From an uncultured Eubacterium sp. (GTDB taxonomy: Bacteria; Bacillota; Clostridia; Lachnospirales; Lachnospiraceae), in contig CAJUDA010000003.1 of assembly GCA_910584875.1 (NCBI GenBank), positions 117,025-181,024 of the forward strand: a DNA stretch of 64,000 bases. Direction: 5' to 3'. The position numbers and the translations under genes were made by a program. The notes below the pieces were generated by a model that saw only the letters and a program-made list of their open reading frames with translations, was not told the origin of the DNA and searched no databases. This document shows positions 53,423-61,976 of the stretch, one piece after another. Position 1 is the first letter of the stretch. Each line of letters opens with the position of its first letter.

Positions 53423-54526
53423 TCAGTTCCGGTCTACAATATCGTACCGGTTCTGTATCAGAAGGCGCCGGGAAGTGAGGGCGTCTTTTTCATTATATAA
53501 TTCCAGTTTCATAATCCCGTCGGCATATTCCCGGTTGTGGATAATTCCGATATTTTTGATGCTGATGCCATTGACGGACAGGATAGTTGCAATCGTCGCG
53601 ATAGCGCCTGCACGGTCATCAATGTTGATGAACAGTTCATAAGAACGGGCGATCACGCTGCTTTTTTTGACGGGGATTGAATCACGGTAATCTCCGGCAC
53701 TGCGAAATTCTTCATAAATTGCGGACATATTTTCCCCGGAGATGCTCTGGCGGAACTTTTCCAGCAGGGTTTCAAAATACCGGAGGAAATAGTCGATGCT
53801 TTCCCGGTTGGCGATACAGATATCCTGCCACATCTCAGGGGAAGAGGAGGCGATCCGGGTGATATCTTTGAACCCGCCGGCAGCAAAAGCTTTCATATTC
53901 TGTTCGTCGCTGTCATTGCAGCGTACCATGTTGACGAGAGTGGCCGCGATGATATGAGGGACATGGCTGATAGCGGCAGTGATCCGGTCGTGCTCGTCCG
54001 GAGAAAGCACGACGCAGTTCGCTCCCAGGTCAGTGACCAGAGTCTGCATTGTCCTTATATCTTCCTCGCGGTTCTCTTTGTCAGGAGTAAGGAGATAATA
54101 AGCATTCTCCAGTAAAATATCCGTAGAATTTTCATATCCGGTTTTTTCGGAACCTGCCATCGGGTGTCCGCCGATAAACTGCCTGCCGAGACCGAGACTG
54201 GCAGCCGTCCGGCAGATGGATCCCTTGACGCTCCCGACATCGGTTATGATACAGGAAGGCTTCACCAACGGTTTCAGCAGGGGAAGAAATTCCAGATTCT
54301 TTAATACCGGTGCGCAGAGAAAGATAATATCACAGGAGGAAAACGGTTCGCCAATGTCATAGAGCAGTTCGTCGATGACCCCTTCCTCCACCCCTTGTTC
54401 CAGATGGGGATTTTTTCTCCGTGTATATACTTTTATCTTATAATGACCGTTCTTTTTTTTGATCGAGCGGGCGATGGAACCGCCGATCAGACCAAATCCT
54501 ATAAAGCCGAGTTCCAGATTCTGCAT
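53423..54526 (-). CDS. tyrA: Prephenate dehydrogenase with ACT domain
   Basis: 367 residues. N-terminal Rossmann motif GFGLIGGSIA, substrate region GGHPMAGSEKTGYENS with the catalytic His, helical dimerisation part, and a C-terminal ACT domain (about 300-365, FINIDDRAGAIATIATIL) for feedback control by tyrosine. Oxidatively decarboxylates prephenate to 4-hydroxyphenylpyruvate. The stops of tyrA and dagK are adjacent, so any terminator must overlap coding sequence. Confidence 0.95.
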   Translation of the reverse strand: MQNLELGFIGFGLIGGSIARSIKKKNGHYKIKVYTRRKNPHLEQGVEEGVIDELLYDIGEPFSSCDIIFLCAPVLKNLEFLPLLKPLVKPSCIITDVGSVKGSICRTAASLGLGRQFIGGHPMAGSEKTGYENSTDILLENAYYLLTPDKENREEDIRTMQTLVTDLGANCVVLSPDEHDRITAAISHVPHIIAATLVNMVRCNDSDEQNMKAFAAGGFKDITRIASSSPEMWQDICIANRESIDYFLRYFETLLEKFRQSISGENMSAIYEEFRSAGDYRDSIPVKKSSVIARSYELFINIDDRAGAIATIATILSVNGISIKNIGIIHNREYADGIMKLELYNEKDALTSRRLLIQNRYDIVDRN

Positions 54527-54752
54527 GGTAAACCTCCTGAGTTTATTCGTACAATGTTGTCTTATACGACCTAATCAGTATAGCACATTTTGCGATAAAA
54601 GGGAAATATCGATTATGTTTTGCGGCCAAACTGCCGATATTATTAATAGCTAAGGAGAGCGCCGGATTTCAAAGGATTGATATGAGGTTTGGCGCTATTT
54701 TAATGTTTGGCGGAGGAGATTGGCTTTTTGCCAGCCAGGAGGATTATGAACT

Positions 54753-55334
54753 ATGCAGAATACAATGGTAAACTATCATACGGCAGCAGAGGAAAAGGAA
54801 AAGATGGGGGATCCGCAACAGAGCGTCTGGAAATCTGTGATCGAGGAAATGATCGACCCGGCGTCTGGCATGGACGATGAGGAGATCAAAGAATATGAAG
54901 CGAAGATCGCGGCGAAACTGAAGAGGGGAAAGAAGCTGACGGCAAAGGAGATGGAGTTTTTGCGGCAGCATAATCCCGGGCTGTATCGCACAGCGATGCG
55001 CGTCCAGCTCAGGAAACAGCAGATGGAGCAGCAGCTGAAATCGTGCCGCTCCAAAGCAGAGGCGGCAGAAGTGGCGAGAAGATCTATTGCCGGTATCAGT
55101 TCAGAAGATCCGGATAAGGAGTATCTGGTGGCGGGACTGAGCGAGACAATGCGCCAGTTTAAGAAGAGCAGTGCTTATGCCCGTCTGCCCCAGACTGATG
55201 AGAGGGATCAGCGGAAGAAAAGACGGGGAAAGATCAATCACTTTGAGGAAAAGGCAGAAGATGACAGAGGACGTGAGATCACGCCGATCCAGGAACTGCT
55301 GGATATACTGCCCACCTTTGATGCCATGCAGTAG
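54753..55334 (+). CDS. Conserved hypothetical cytosolic protein
   Basis: 193 residues, highly charged and mostly helical, no signal or membrane segment. The centre (KRGKKLTAKEMEFLRQHNP, then VQLRKQQMEQQLKSCRSKAEA) looks like a coiled coil. GGAGG precedes the ATG. No family recognised; similar proteins may be limited to Lachnospiraceae. The 226-base leader holds a weak AGCGCC/GGCGCT inverted repeat but no known riboswitch. Confidence 0.65.
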   Translation: MQNTMVNYHTAAEEKEKMGDPQQSVWKSVIEEMIDPASGMDDEEIKEYEAKIAAKLKRGKKLTAKEMEFLRQHNPGLYRTAMRVQLRKQQMEQQLKSCRSKAEAAEVARRSIAGISSEDPDKEYLVAGLSETMRQFKKSSAYARLPQTDERDQRKKRRGKINHFEEKAEDDRGREITPIQELLDILPTFDAMQ

Positions 55335-55346
55335 CAGACATGACAG

Positions 55347-55390
55347 AAAAAGAGCGCCATGAGACAGTGTTGTCTTCTGGCGCTCTTTTT
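55347..55390. terminator. Bidirectional terminator
   Basis: AAAAAGAGCGCCA (55347-55359) pairs with TGGCGCTCTTTTT (55378-55390), between the hypothetical gene and the convergent lipoprotein gene. Confidence 0.92.
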
Positions 55391-55407
55391 CGTTATTGAA
55401 GAAAGCA

Positions 55408-55998
55408 TTATTTCAGGTCGTAGAGAAGATAGTCCTTTTTCAATCCGATCTTGAGTTTCATTTTTTTCATCTGTTTAGCGACCTTTTTTGGCACTTCAAA
55501 GGCGATGATGCCGCTCTCGGAAGCCAATGGCTGGATCTTCTTGGTTGTCATGTCTTTGTCATAGGAGAGCAGCTCCGTCGGGGAGTATTCGTACTTGTCC
55601 TGATAGAGCAGCGTTGCCGTGACAGATTTGTCGACGAAGCCTATGCGGGGGAGAAATTCTGTCATTTTCTTTCCGTTATTTTTGGCGGATAAGGAGATCA
55701 CGATAAAGGATTTTCCTTTGCCTGGTTTATACTGGCGGTATTTGCCGTTGTTGATCTTTGTTTTGACCGAGGCGCTTTTCACGCTGATTTTCCAGTCACC
55801 TGCTGTTCCCTTTTTCCCTAACGCAAGTTTGGTTTCTTTTGGTCCCGGGGTGCTGACAGGGGTCGGTGCTGCCGTCGGTTTCTGCTCACTGGAGACGGAA
55901 TCCGATATCTTATCGACCGTTTCAGCGATTCTGCTTCCGGCACATCCGGTCATAAGTAATGCGGTACAGGTGAATAGTATTAATATCTTCTTTTTCAT
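55408..55998 (-). CDS. DUF4352-type lipoprotein
   Basis: 196 residues from ATG 55998 with AAGGAG upstream. Lipobox LMTGC puts the lipid-modified Cys near residue 19. A Pro/Thr linker (about 40-60) leads to a DUF4352 immunoglobulin-like domain (WKISVKSASVK, KGKSFIVISLSAKNNGK), found in many extracellular lipoproteins of Firmicutes. Ligand unknown. Confidence 0.82.
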   Translation of the reverse strand: MKKKILILFTCTALLMTGCAGSRIAETVDKISDSVSSEQKPTAAPTPVSTPGPKETKLALGKKGTAGDWKISVKSASVKTKINNGKYRQYKPGKGKSFIVISLSAKNNGKKMTEFLPRIGFVDKSVTATLLYQDKYEYSPTELLSYDKDMTTKKIQPLASESGIIAFEVPKKVAKQMKKMKLKIGLKKDYLLYDLK

Positions 55999-56137
55999 AT
56001 CCTTACACTCCTTCATTTTATGATCATATATGCAGTGACTGATCACTGCTATAAAATAGAATATACGAATTCGGAGGGAAATGCAATAGGAAACCTCTAA
56101 ATATGAGAATAGATCAATTTTTGGATAGGATACATCA

Positions 56138-56166
56138 TTGAAATGCTGCTCCCCGTATTTTATAAT
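56138..56166 (+). promoter_or_regulatory. Promoter of the GH2 gene
   Basis: TTGAAA (56138-56143), 17-base spacer, TATAAT (56161-56166), 43 bases before the start codon. Confidence 0.65.
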
Positions 56167-56208
56167 TTATGAAAATTAATAATGAAAATATTAAAGGAGG
56201 AGAAGGAT

Positions 56209-59200
56209 ATGGCAAAAAGGATTCTGGCAGCAGTCATGGTATTGGTTCTGTGTGTTTCATCTTTTACTTATACACCGTCTGCGAAGGCGGCAGGGACGAA
56301 AGCGGCACGGACTAATCTTGCACTGAATAAGAATGTTTATTACAGCACCCAGGAGGGAACATCCACTGACGGCACGAATAGTCATGCAGTGAACGCCGTG
56401 GACGGCGACAAGGCAACATGCTGGGCGGCGGATGGGAAGCCGAATGGCACGGACTGGGATGCACAGTATCCCGAGTGGATCTGTGTGGATCTCGGGCAGA
56501 AATGTGATCTGGAAGAAGTGGATCTGATCTTTGAGGATAAGAACAGAGGGCGCTCATATGGATACAATCTTTATGTATCGGATACAGCGCCGGAGAGCGG
56601 ATCAAGGACGCTCCCCGCTGGATTTACAAAGGTAGTCGATAAAAGCAGTAATACGACTGCTTCCACGAAGGACTCTCCGCTTAAGGATACCCTGGCAGAT
56701 GTGAGTGCACGTTATGTACTGGTGGAGGTCACTTCCTGCAGTGAATATGAGACAACGAATAAATGGGAAGTGGCGTCGATCTATGAATTTGAAGTGTATG
56801 GCAGCCCTCAGGGAGGATCTTCTGTCGACCCGGAACCGGGAGAAAACGAACCAGCTGGCACCTACCCTCTGCAGACAGCCAGCGGCCGTGGCGAGGCTTA
56901 TGTAAAAGAGGTCGACGGTGAATGGCTGTTTGGCGGGAGAGGACTGAGCGCTGATGCCGCATTAAAAGCAGACACGGCAGGCTGGACAAAAGTATCGATC
57001 CCTCATACATGGAATGCAACGGACGGGGAAGACGGCGGTGGCAATTATGTCCGGGATGCCTACTGGTATCACAAGGATCTCAGCATATCACAGGATATGA
57101 TCGGTAAGAGCATTTACCTTGAGTTTACCGGGGCAAACACCCAGACTACAGTATATGTCAATGGGAAAAAGGCAGGTGATACCCACAAGGGTGGTTATAC
57201 GGCGTTCCGCTTTGATGTGACGCAGCTCGTAAAAGAGGGAATCAATAAACTGGATGTCTGCGTGGATAATACATATACACAGACGATCGCGCCGATCTCC
57301 GGGGATTTCAATATGTATGGCGGTATTTTCCGCCGTGTGTATCTGGCGGCAGTCGATCAGGTACATGTCGATCTGGAGAAAAACGGTTCTTCCGGTCTGG
57401 TATTGAAGACTGGCAATATGAGAAGCAGGGAGAAGCCGGCAGATCTGGGGAAATTTAATATCCAGGCAGATATTGTCAATGATTCGGATGCGGCAAAGAC
57501 GGTCACCGTAGTGGCAGCCGTAGAGGGAGACAACGCCCCGGCGCCGATCCAGAAAACGTACACGATCCCTGCCGGGGGCACGCAGAAGTTTGATGAACCC
57601 TGTACAGTGACGGATCCCACCCTGTGGGAAGGCGTCCGTTATGAGAAGGGGGCAGACAACAGTAAGACCGGTTACCAGTACAAGGTAACACTGGAGATCA
57701 AAGAGGGAGAAACGGTTCTCGATAAAGTACAGGATAAGCTGGGCTTCCGGTATTTCTGGATTGATTCACAGAATAATGGAGAGAGCGGCGAGGGATTTTA
57801 TCTCAATGGTAAAAAATTCCCACTGCGAGGTGTAAACCGTCATTCCTGTCTGAAATCAGTGGGAAGCGCCATGACAGAAAAACAGCATGATACCGATATG
57901 GCGATCATGAAAGAGCTTGGCGTCAATACGATCCGTTTATGTCATTATCCGCATACCGATTATTTCTACGATCTGTGCGATGAAAATGGTATCGTTGTGT
58001 GGACGGAGATTCCCGTAGTCAACGAAGTACGGGCATCGGAAGAGTTTAAAAATATTACAAAGCAGCAGCTGACAGAGCTGATCTCCCAGCAGTACAACCG
58101 GCCTTCGGTCGTGTTCTGGGGACTGGAAAATGAGATCGGCAATGGGCAGAGCCTGACAGATCCGAAAGCAAATAAAGATCTGGCATCGGCAAAGAAGCTT
58201 CTCCATGAACTGGACGGACTGGCAAAGGAACTGGATACGACAGGACGTTATACAACCCAGGCAGTGAACCGTGATTACAGCATGGATGGCAATGAACCGG
58301 ATTCTGTCAATAAAGATTTTGATACAAATAAGGGTTGGAAATCGGATACCGTGGCATGGAACATTTATCCCGGCTGGTACCCGGATGCGAATTTTTACGG
58401 CACCTTTGATGAGGTAATGAAGCGCAAGACCGCTCTGGACAGCCGTTCCATGGGGATTTCCGAATACGGCTGGGGAGCCAATGTGAAACAGCATGAGGCA
58501 TATCCTGAGCTGGGGATCAACAACCTCACGGCAGGCGGAACGTGGCACCCGGAAGAGTACCAGAACCAGATGAACGAGGAAGCACTGGAGTATATCAATA
58601 AACATGATGAATTGTGGGGTACCTATTACTGGGTTATGTTTGATTTTGCTGTCGACAGCAGGAACGAGGGATCCCAGCCGGCGCTGAATGACAAGGGACT
58701 GGTTACAGCAGACCGCAAGACGAAAAAAGACAGCTTCTATCTGTATAAGGCAAACTGGAATAAAAAGGATCTATTCTCGTATATCACCAGTCGCCGTTGG
58801 GAGAAACGGGATACGTCAGAGACTTATGTCAAGGTGTATTCAAACTGCGATGAGGTAGAGTTGTTTATCAATGATAAAAGTCTTGGTAAAATGCAGAAAA
58901 AAGGAAACGGCGTGTTCCTGATGGAAGATGTGCCTCTTGCCGTAGGTGATGTGAAGGTAAAGACGGTCGGCAGCGTGACAGGCAGTACAGAGCAGTACAC
59001 CGATACCTGTACATGGAAGAGGGAAATTTCCACAAAGGCAGATCTGGAGTCAAAAACGTATGCGGTCGACACAGCAGAAAAGACGATCGCGATCGACAAC
59101 AATGTGACATGCAAGGTATTTAAGGAAAAGGTAAAGGGAGTCAATAACGCCGTATATAAAATATATGACGGAGAGACCGAGGTCACGGACGATGACACGC

Positions 59201-61512
59201 TGATCGTCCCGGGCATGAAGATCCATGTCGTGGCAGAGGATGGTACTACAGAGGCAGATTATACAGTGATCTCATCTAATCTCTGTATCAATAAACCAGT
59301 AGAAGTCAGCAGTAATGAGACAGGTAATGTAGGGAAAAATGCCGTGGATGGCAACAGTGCCACCAAGTGGACGGCAGTAAACGGAACGTATCCACAGAGC
59401 ATCACGATCGATCTGGAAAAATCCTATCATCTCGGTGATCTGACCCTTTTGTGGGATAAGAAAAACGGTAACCGTGCTTACCAGTATATGGTATCCGTCA
59501 GCGAGGACGGAAAGGAATTTACGGATATCATAAACCGCAGGGAAAATAAAGACGCCGGAACGATCAAAGAATCCATGATGCTGACAAAGGCGCGCTATAT
59601 CCGTATTACAGCGACCGGCTGTAATGAAGCTGGCTGGGCAACCTTGTTTGAGGTGAAGGCAGACGGATACCGGATTACGTCAGACAAATATACGGTTGAC
59701 GATACCCATCGTGTCATTGTCGTTGATGAGATCCCTACGACCGGACTGGCGGACAGTGAGTTTATCAGCCATATGACAGTCGATGGAAATTATGGTTATA
59801 AAATGAATTACAGCAGTGGCTGGATCCATGACGGTAATACCGTTGATATTACGGATCTGGCAGGAAATGTAGTTACGACCTATACGATCTGTACGGAGAA
59901 GACAAAGGAGAATTATTATAAGGATACCGCTGTGGAGAAGATAGTGCTGGATAAGAGCTCGGAAATCCTTGGTACAGGCGCCAGCCTGCAGTTGTCGGCA
60001 ACGGTGTTACCTGTCAATGCGACAGACAAAAAACTGACATGGAGCAGCAGTAATACAGCCGTTGCGTCTGTCACGCAGGAAGGGCTGGTAAAAGCGGTCA
60101 AAGAGGGGACGGCAACGATCACGGCTAAGGCGGCTGGCGGTGCCAGTGCTGCATGTAAGATCACAGTGAAAGATTATTCCAATCTGAAACCGGCAGTCGT
60201 ACTCGATTTCGAGAAGGCAGACGAGGTTAAGCTGCAGGGGAAGTCAAAACTGGTGAAAGATCCGGATCATGCCGGTAATCAGGTACTTCTTGTGGATGAG
60301 ACAGGCGGCGGTAAGAATGGCGGCAACTATGCTATTGCAGCAGAGTCCCTGTCATCCTATGATTTCTCCGCTGGTGCCACCATTTCCCTGAAGGCTCGTC
60401 CTACGGCGAACAGCAGTGACTGGAATTACCTCTTTGCCATCGGACAGACAAAGACGCATGGAACATATAATTACTGTGATGGAACCATCGGCTTTATCGC
60501 AAGGCATGGTGATCCGTATCAGGCGCATTTTCCGGGAGACGGCTGGGCAGAAGGAAATCCGGTCGGCAGTGATTATCAGTATTTCTCAAAAGAGGAAAAT
60601 GCCAATAAGTGGTACCGCCTCACCTATGTATATGCAAAATCAGAAGTGTGCCTGTATGTGGACGGCACCCTCACCTGCAGGTGGTCAGCATCCGGTCTTG
60701 ACAGTGTCCTGGCGGCGTTAAACAAGGGGCATCTGATCCTGGGAGCCGGGGCGTCCGAAGGCGAACTGGAGAATTATGGCGGCTATCTGGATGATGTATA
60801 TCTTTACAATACAGCCCTGGATGCGGCAGGCGTAAAAGAAATCGGGAAAACGGAATACAAACCGGGCGAGCCAGGCAAACCGGGTGATCCGGGAAATCCG
60901 GGTAAACCAGGAAATACGGGAGATAATAAGAAACCATCAACCGGTACGGGAACGGATGGACAGAAAGTTAAGGCAAAATCGGTGACTGTAGCAGCAAAGA
61001 ATTACAGATATGGGGCAAAGACCATTTATCTGGTGAAAGGAAAAACAGCACAGCTGCGTGCTTCTGTCCGTCCTTCCTCGGCGAAACAGGGAGTGACATA
61101 CCGCTCAGGTTCCAAAGCCGTGGCTTCCGTAAACAGCAAAGGAAAGATCAGGGCAAAGAAAGCGGGGACAGCGAAGATCACGATCACCTCTGCCGATGGT
61201 GCAAAGAAGGCAGTCATTACCGTAAAGGTAGTGAAAAAGGCAAAGGTGAACAAAAAGCTTTCCCTGAAATCGAAAAAGAAGCTTACCTTTAAAAGGAAAA
61301 ATGCGACGTCCCAGATCATCACAAAAGGTCTGACAGCCAAAACGACGAGCAAAGAAACCTATAAGGTGACGAAAGGAAAGAAATGGATCAAGACAGATCC
61401 GTATGGCAGGATCACCTGTAAGGTCAAACCGGCGAAGAAGGCAAAAAAAGCGGCAGTAAAGGTGACGTGTGGCAAAAAGAGCATAACGATCAAGGTGACA
61501 ATTAAAAAATAA
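56209..61512 (+). CDS. Secreted multidomain GH2 beta-galactosidase-like enzyme
   Basis: 1767 residues from ATG 56209 with AAAGGAGG upstream. Signal peptide (1-27); F5/8-type discoidin domain (about 30-180); GH2 sugar-binding, Ig and barrel domains (about 220-900) with acid/base Glu642 in LENEIGNG and nucleophile Glu752 in GISEYGWG; second F5/8 domain (about 1022-1154); Big_2 domain (about 1242-1320); LamG-like domain (about 1326-1551); a Gly-Pro-rich collagen-like linker; and a Lys-rich Ig-like C-terminus ending VTIKK. Expected to act on host or dietary glycans at the cell surface. Beta-galactosidase is the best guess; other beta-glycosides are possible. Confidence 0.88.
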   Translation: MAKRILAAVMVLVLCVSSFTYTPSAKAAGTKAARTNLALNKNVYYSTQEGTSTDGTNSHAVNAVDGDKATCWAADGKPNGTDWDAQYPEWICVDLGQKCDLEEVDLIFEDKNRGRSYGYNLYVSDTAPESGSRTLPAGFTKVVDKSSNTTASTKDSPLKDTLADVSARYVLVEVTSCSEYETTNKWEVASIYEFEVYGSPQGGSSVDPEPGENEPAGTYPLQTASGRGEAYVKEVDGEWLFGGRGLSADAALKADTAGWTKVSIPHTWNATDGEDGGGNYVRDAYWYHKDLSISQDMIGKSIYLEFTGANTQTTVYVNGKKAGDTHKGGYTAFRFDVTQLVKEGINKLDVCVDNTYTQTIAPISGDFNMYGGIFRRVYLAAVDQVHVDLEKNGSSGLVLKTGNMRSREKPADLGKFNIQADIVNDSDAAKTVTVVAAVEGDNAPAPIQKTYTIPAGGTQKFDEPCTVTDPTLWEGVRYEKGADNSKTGYQYKVTLEIKEGETVLDKVQDKLGFRYFWIDSQNNGESGEGFYLNGKKFPLRGVNRHSCLKSVGSAMTEKQHDTDMAIMKELGVNTIRLCHYPHTDYFYDLCDENGIVVWTEIPVVNEVRASEEFKNITKQQLTELISQQYNRPSVVFWGLENEIGNGQSLTDPKANKDLASAKKLLHELDGLAKELDTTGRYTTQAVNRDYSMDGNEPDSVNKDFDTNKGWKSDTVAWNIYPGWYPDANFYGTFDEVMKRKTALDSRSMGISEYGWGANVKQHEAYPELGINNLTAGGTWHPEEYQNQMNEEALEYINKHDELWGTYYWVMFDFAVDSRNEGSQPALNDKGLVTADRKTKKDSFYLYKANWNKKDLFSYITSRRWEKRDTSETYVKVYSNCDEVELFINDKSLGKMQKKGNGVFLMEDVPLAVGDVKVKTVGSVTGSTEQYTDTCTWKREISTKADLESKTYAVDTAEKTIAIDNNVTCKVFKEKVKGVNNAVYKIYDGETEVTDDDTLIVPGMKIHVVAEDGTTEADYTVISSNLCINKPVEVSSNETGNVGKNAVDGNSATKWTAVNGTYPQSITIDLEKSYHLGDLTLLWDKKNGNRAYQYMVSVSEDGKEFTDIINRRENKDAGTIKESMMLTKARYIRITATGCNEAGWATLFEVKADGYRITSDKYTVDDTHRVIVVDEIPTTGLADSEFISHMTVDGNYGYKMNYSSGWIHDGNTVDITDLAGNVVTTYTICTEKTKENYYKDTAVEKIVLDKSSEILGTGASLQLSATVLPVNATDKKLTWSSSNTAVASVTQEGLVKAVKEGTATITAKAAGGASAACKITVKDYSNLKPAVVLDFEKADEVKLQGKSKLVKDPDHAGNQVLLVDETGGGKNGGNYAIAAESLSSYDFSAGATISLKARPTANSSDWNYLFAIGQTKTHGTYNYCDGTIGFIARHGDPYQAHFPGDGWAEGNPVGSDYQYFSKEENANKWYRLTYVYAKSEVCLYVDGTLTCRWSASGLDSVLAALNKGHLILGAGASEGELENYGGYLDDVYLYNTALDAAGVKEIGKTEYKPGEPGKPGDPGNPGKPGNTGDNKKPSTGTGTDGQKVKAKSVTVAAKNYRYGAKTIYLVKGKTAQLRASVRPSSAKQGVTYRSGSKAVASVNSKGKIRAKKAGTAKITITSADGAKKAVITVKVVKKAKVNKKLSLKSKKKLTFKRKNATSQIITKGLTAKTTSKETYKVTKGKKWIKTDPYGRITCKVKPAKKAKKAAVKVTCGKKSITIKVTIKK

Positions 61513-61557
61513 GTACGAATCACGCGGACGACATATCAAACTGTCGTTGAGTCAAAG

Positions 61558-61601
61558 CAGGAGTGGTAAGGACATAGAAAACCAGACCACTCCTGTTTTT
61601 T
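61558..61601 (+). terminator. Terminator of the GH2 gene
   Basis: CAGGAGTGGT (61558-61567) pairs with ACCACTCCTG (61586-61595), followed by TTTTTT. Confidence 0.92.
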
Positions 61602-61976
61602 AACCGCTTGTCGCTGTTTTCGACCGTTCGTCTCATTGTGCTTGTCTTTCGGATGGAAGTATGTTATGGTGGATACTGGAATGGAAAATTTTAGAGAATC
61701 AGGAAGAGGACAGCAAAAAAAGATAACGATTGACAATATCACTTTCTTTACAAATTTGTAACGCTCACAACAAAAAATCAACGTTCACAACACATTGCTT
61801 GCTTATCATAATAGCTCCGTGTTATGTTTTATTTAGTGATTACCGGGGAGAAACAGACGGAAAATAAATCCGTATGTATTTATCCGGGCGGTTGAGGCGG
61901 TAAATGTTGTTTGTGGGAAATTGTATTCAGAGGGAAATGGAAAGAAAAAGTTTTTTTAATGGGAGGATAGGTAATC
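61602..61976 (+). promoter_or_regulatory. Gene-free leader of the protease gene with direct-repeat operator candidates
   Basis: No gene is supported in these 375 bases. A perfect palindrome TTACAAATTTGTAA (61748-61761) is followed by direct repeats AACGCTCACAACA (61760-61772) and AACGTTCACAACA (61780-61792), 20 bases apart. AACGTTCAC resembles the published LytTR half-site consensus. A -10-like TATGTT lies at 61823-61828. Regulation by a LytTR protein is inference. Confidence 0.5.

Noticed and set aside
54600..54752. Riboswitch or T-box in the leader of the hypothetical gene
   Set aside because: Only weak inverted repeats were seen and no known riboswitch core was recognised.
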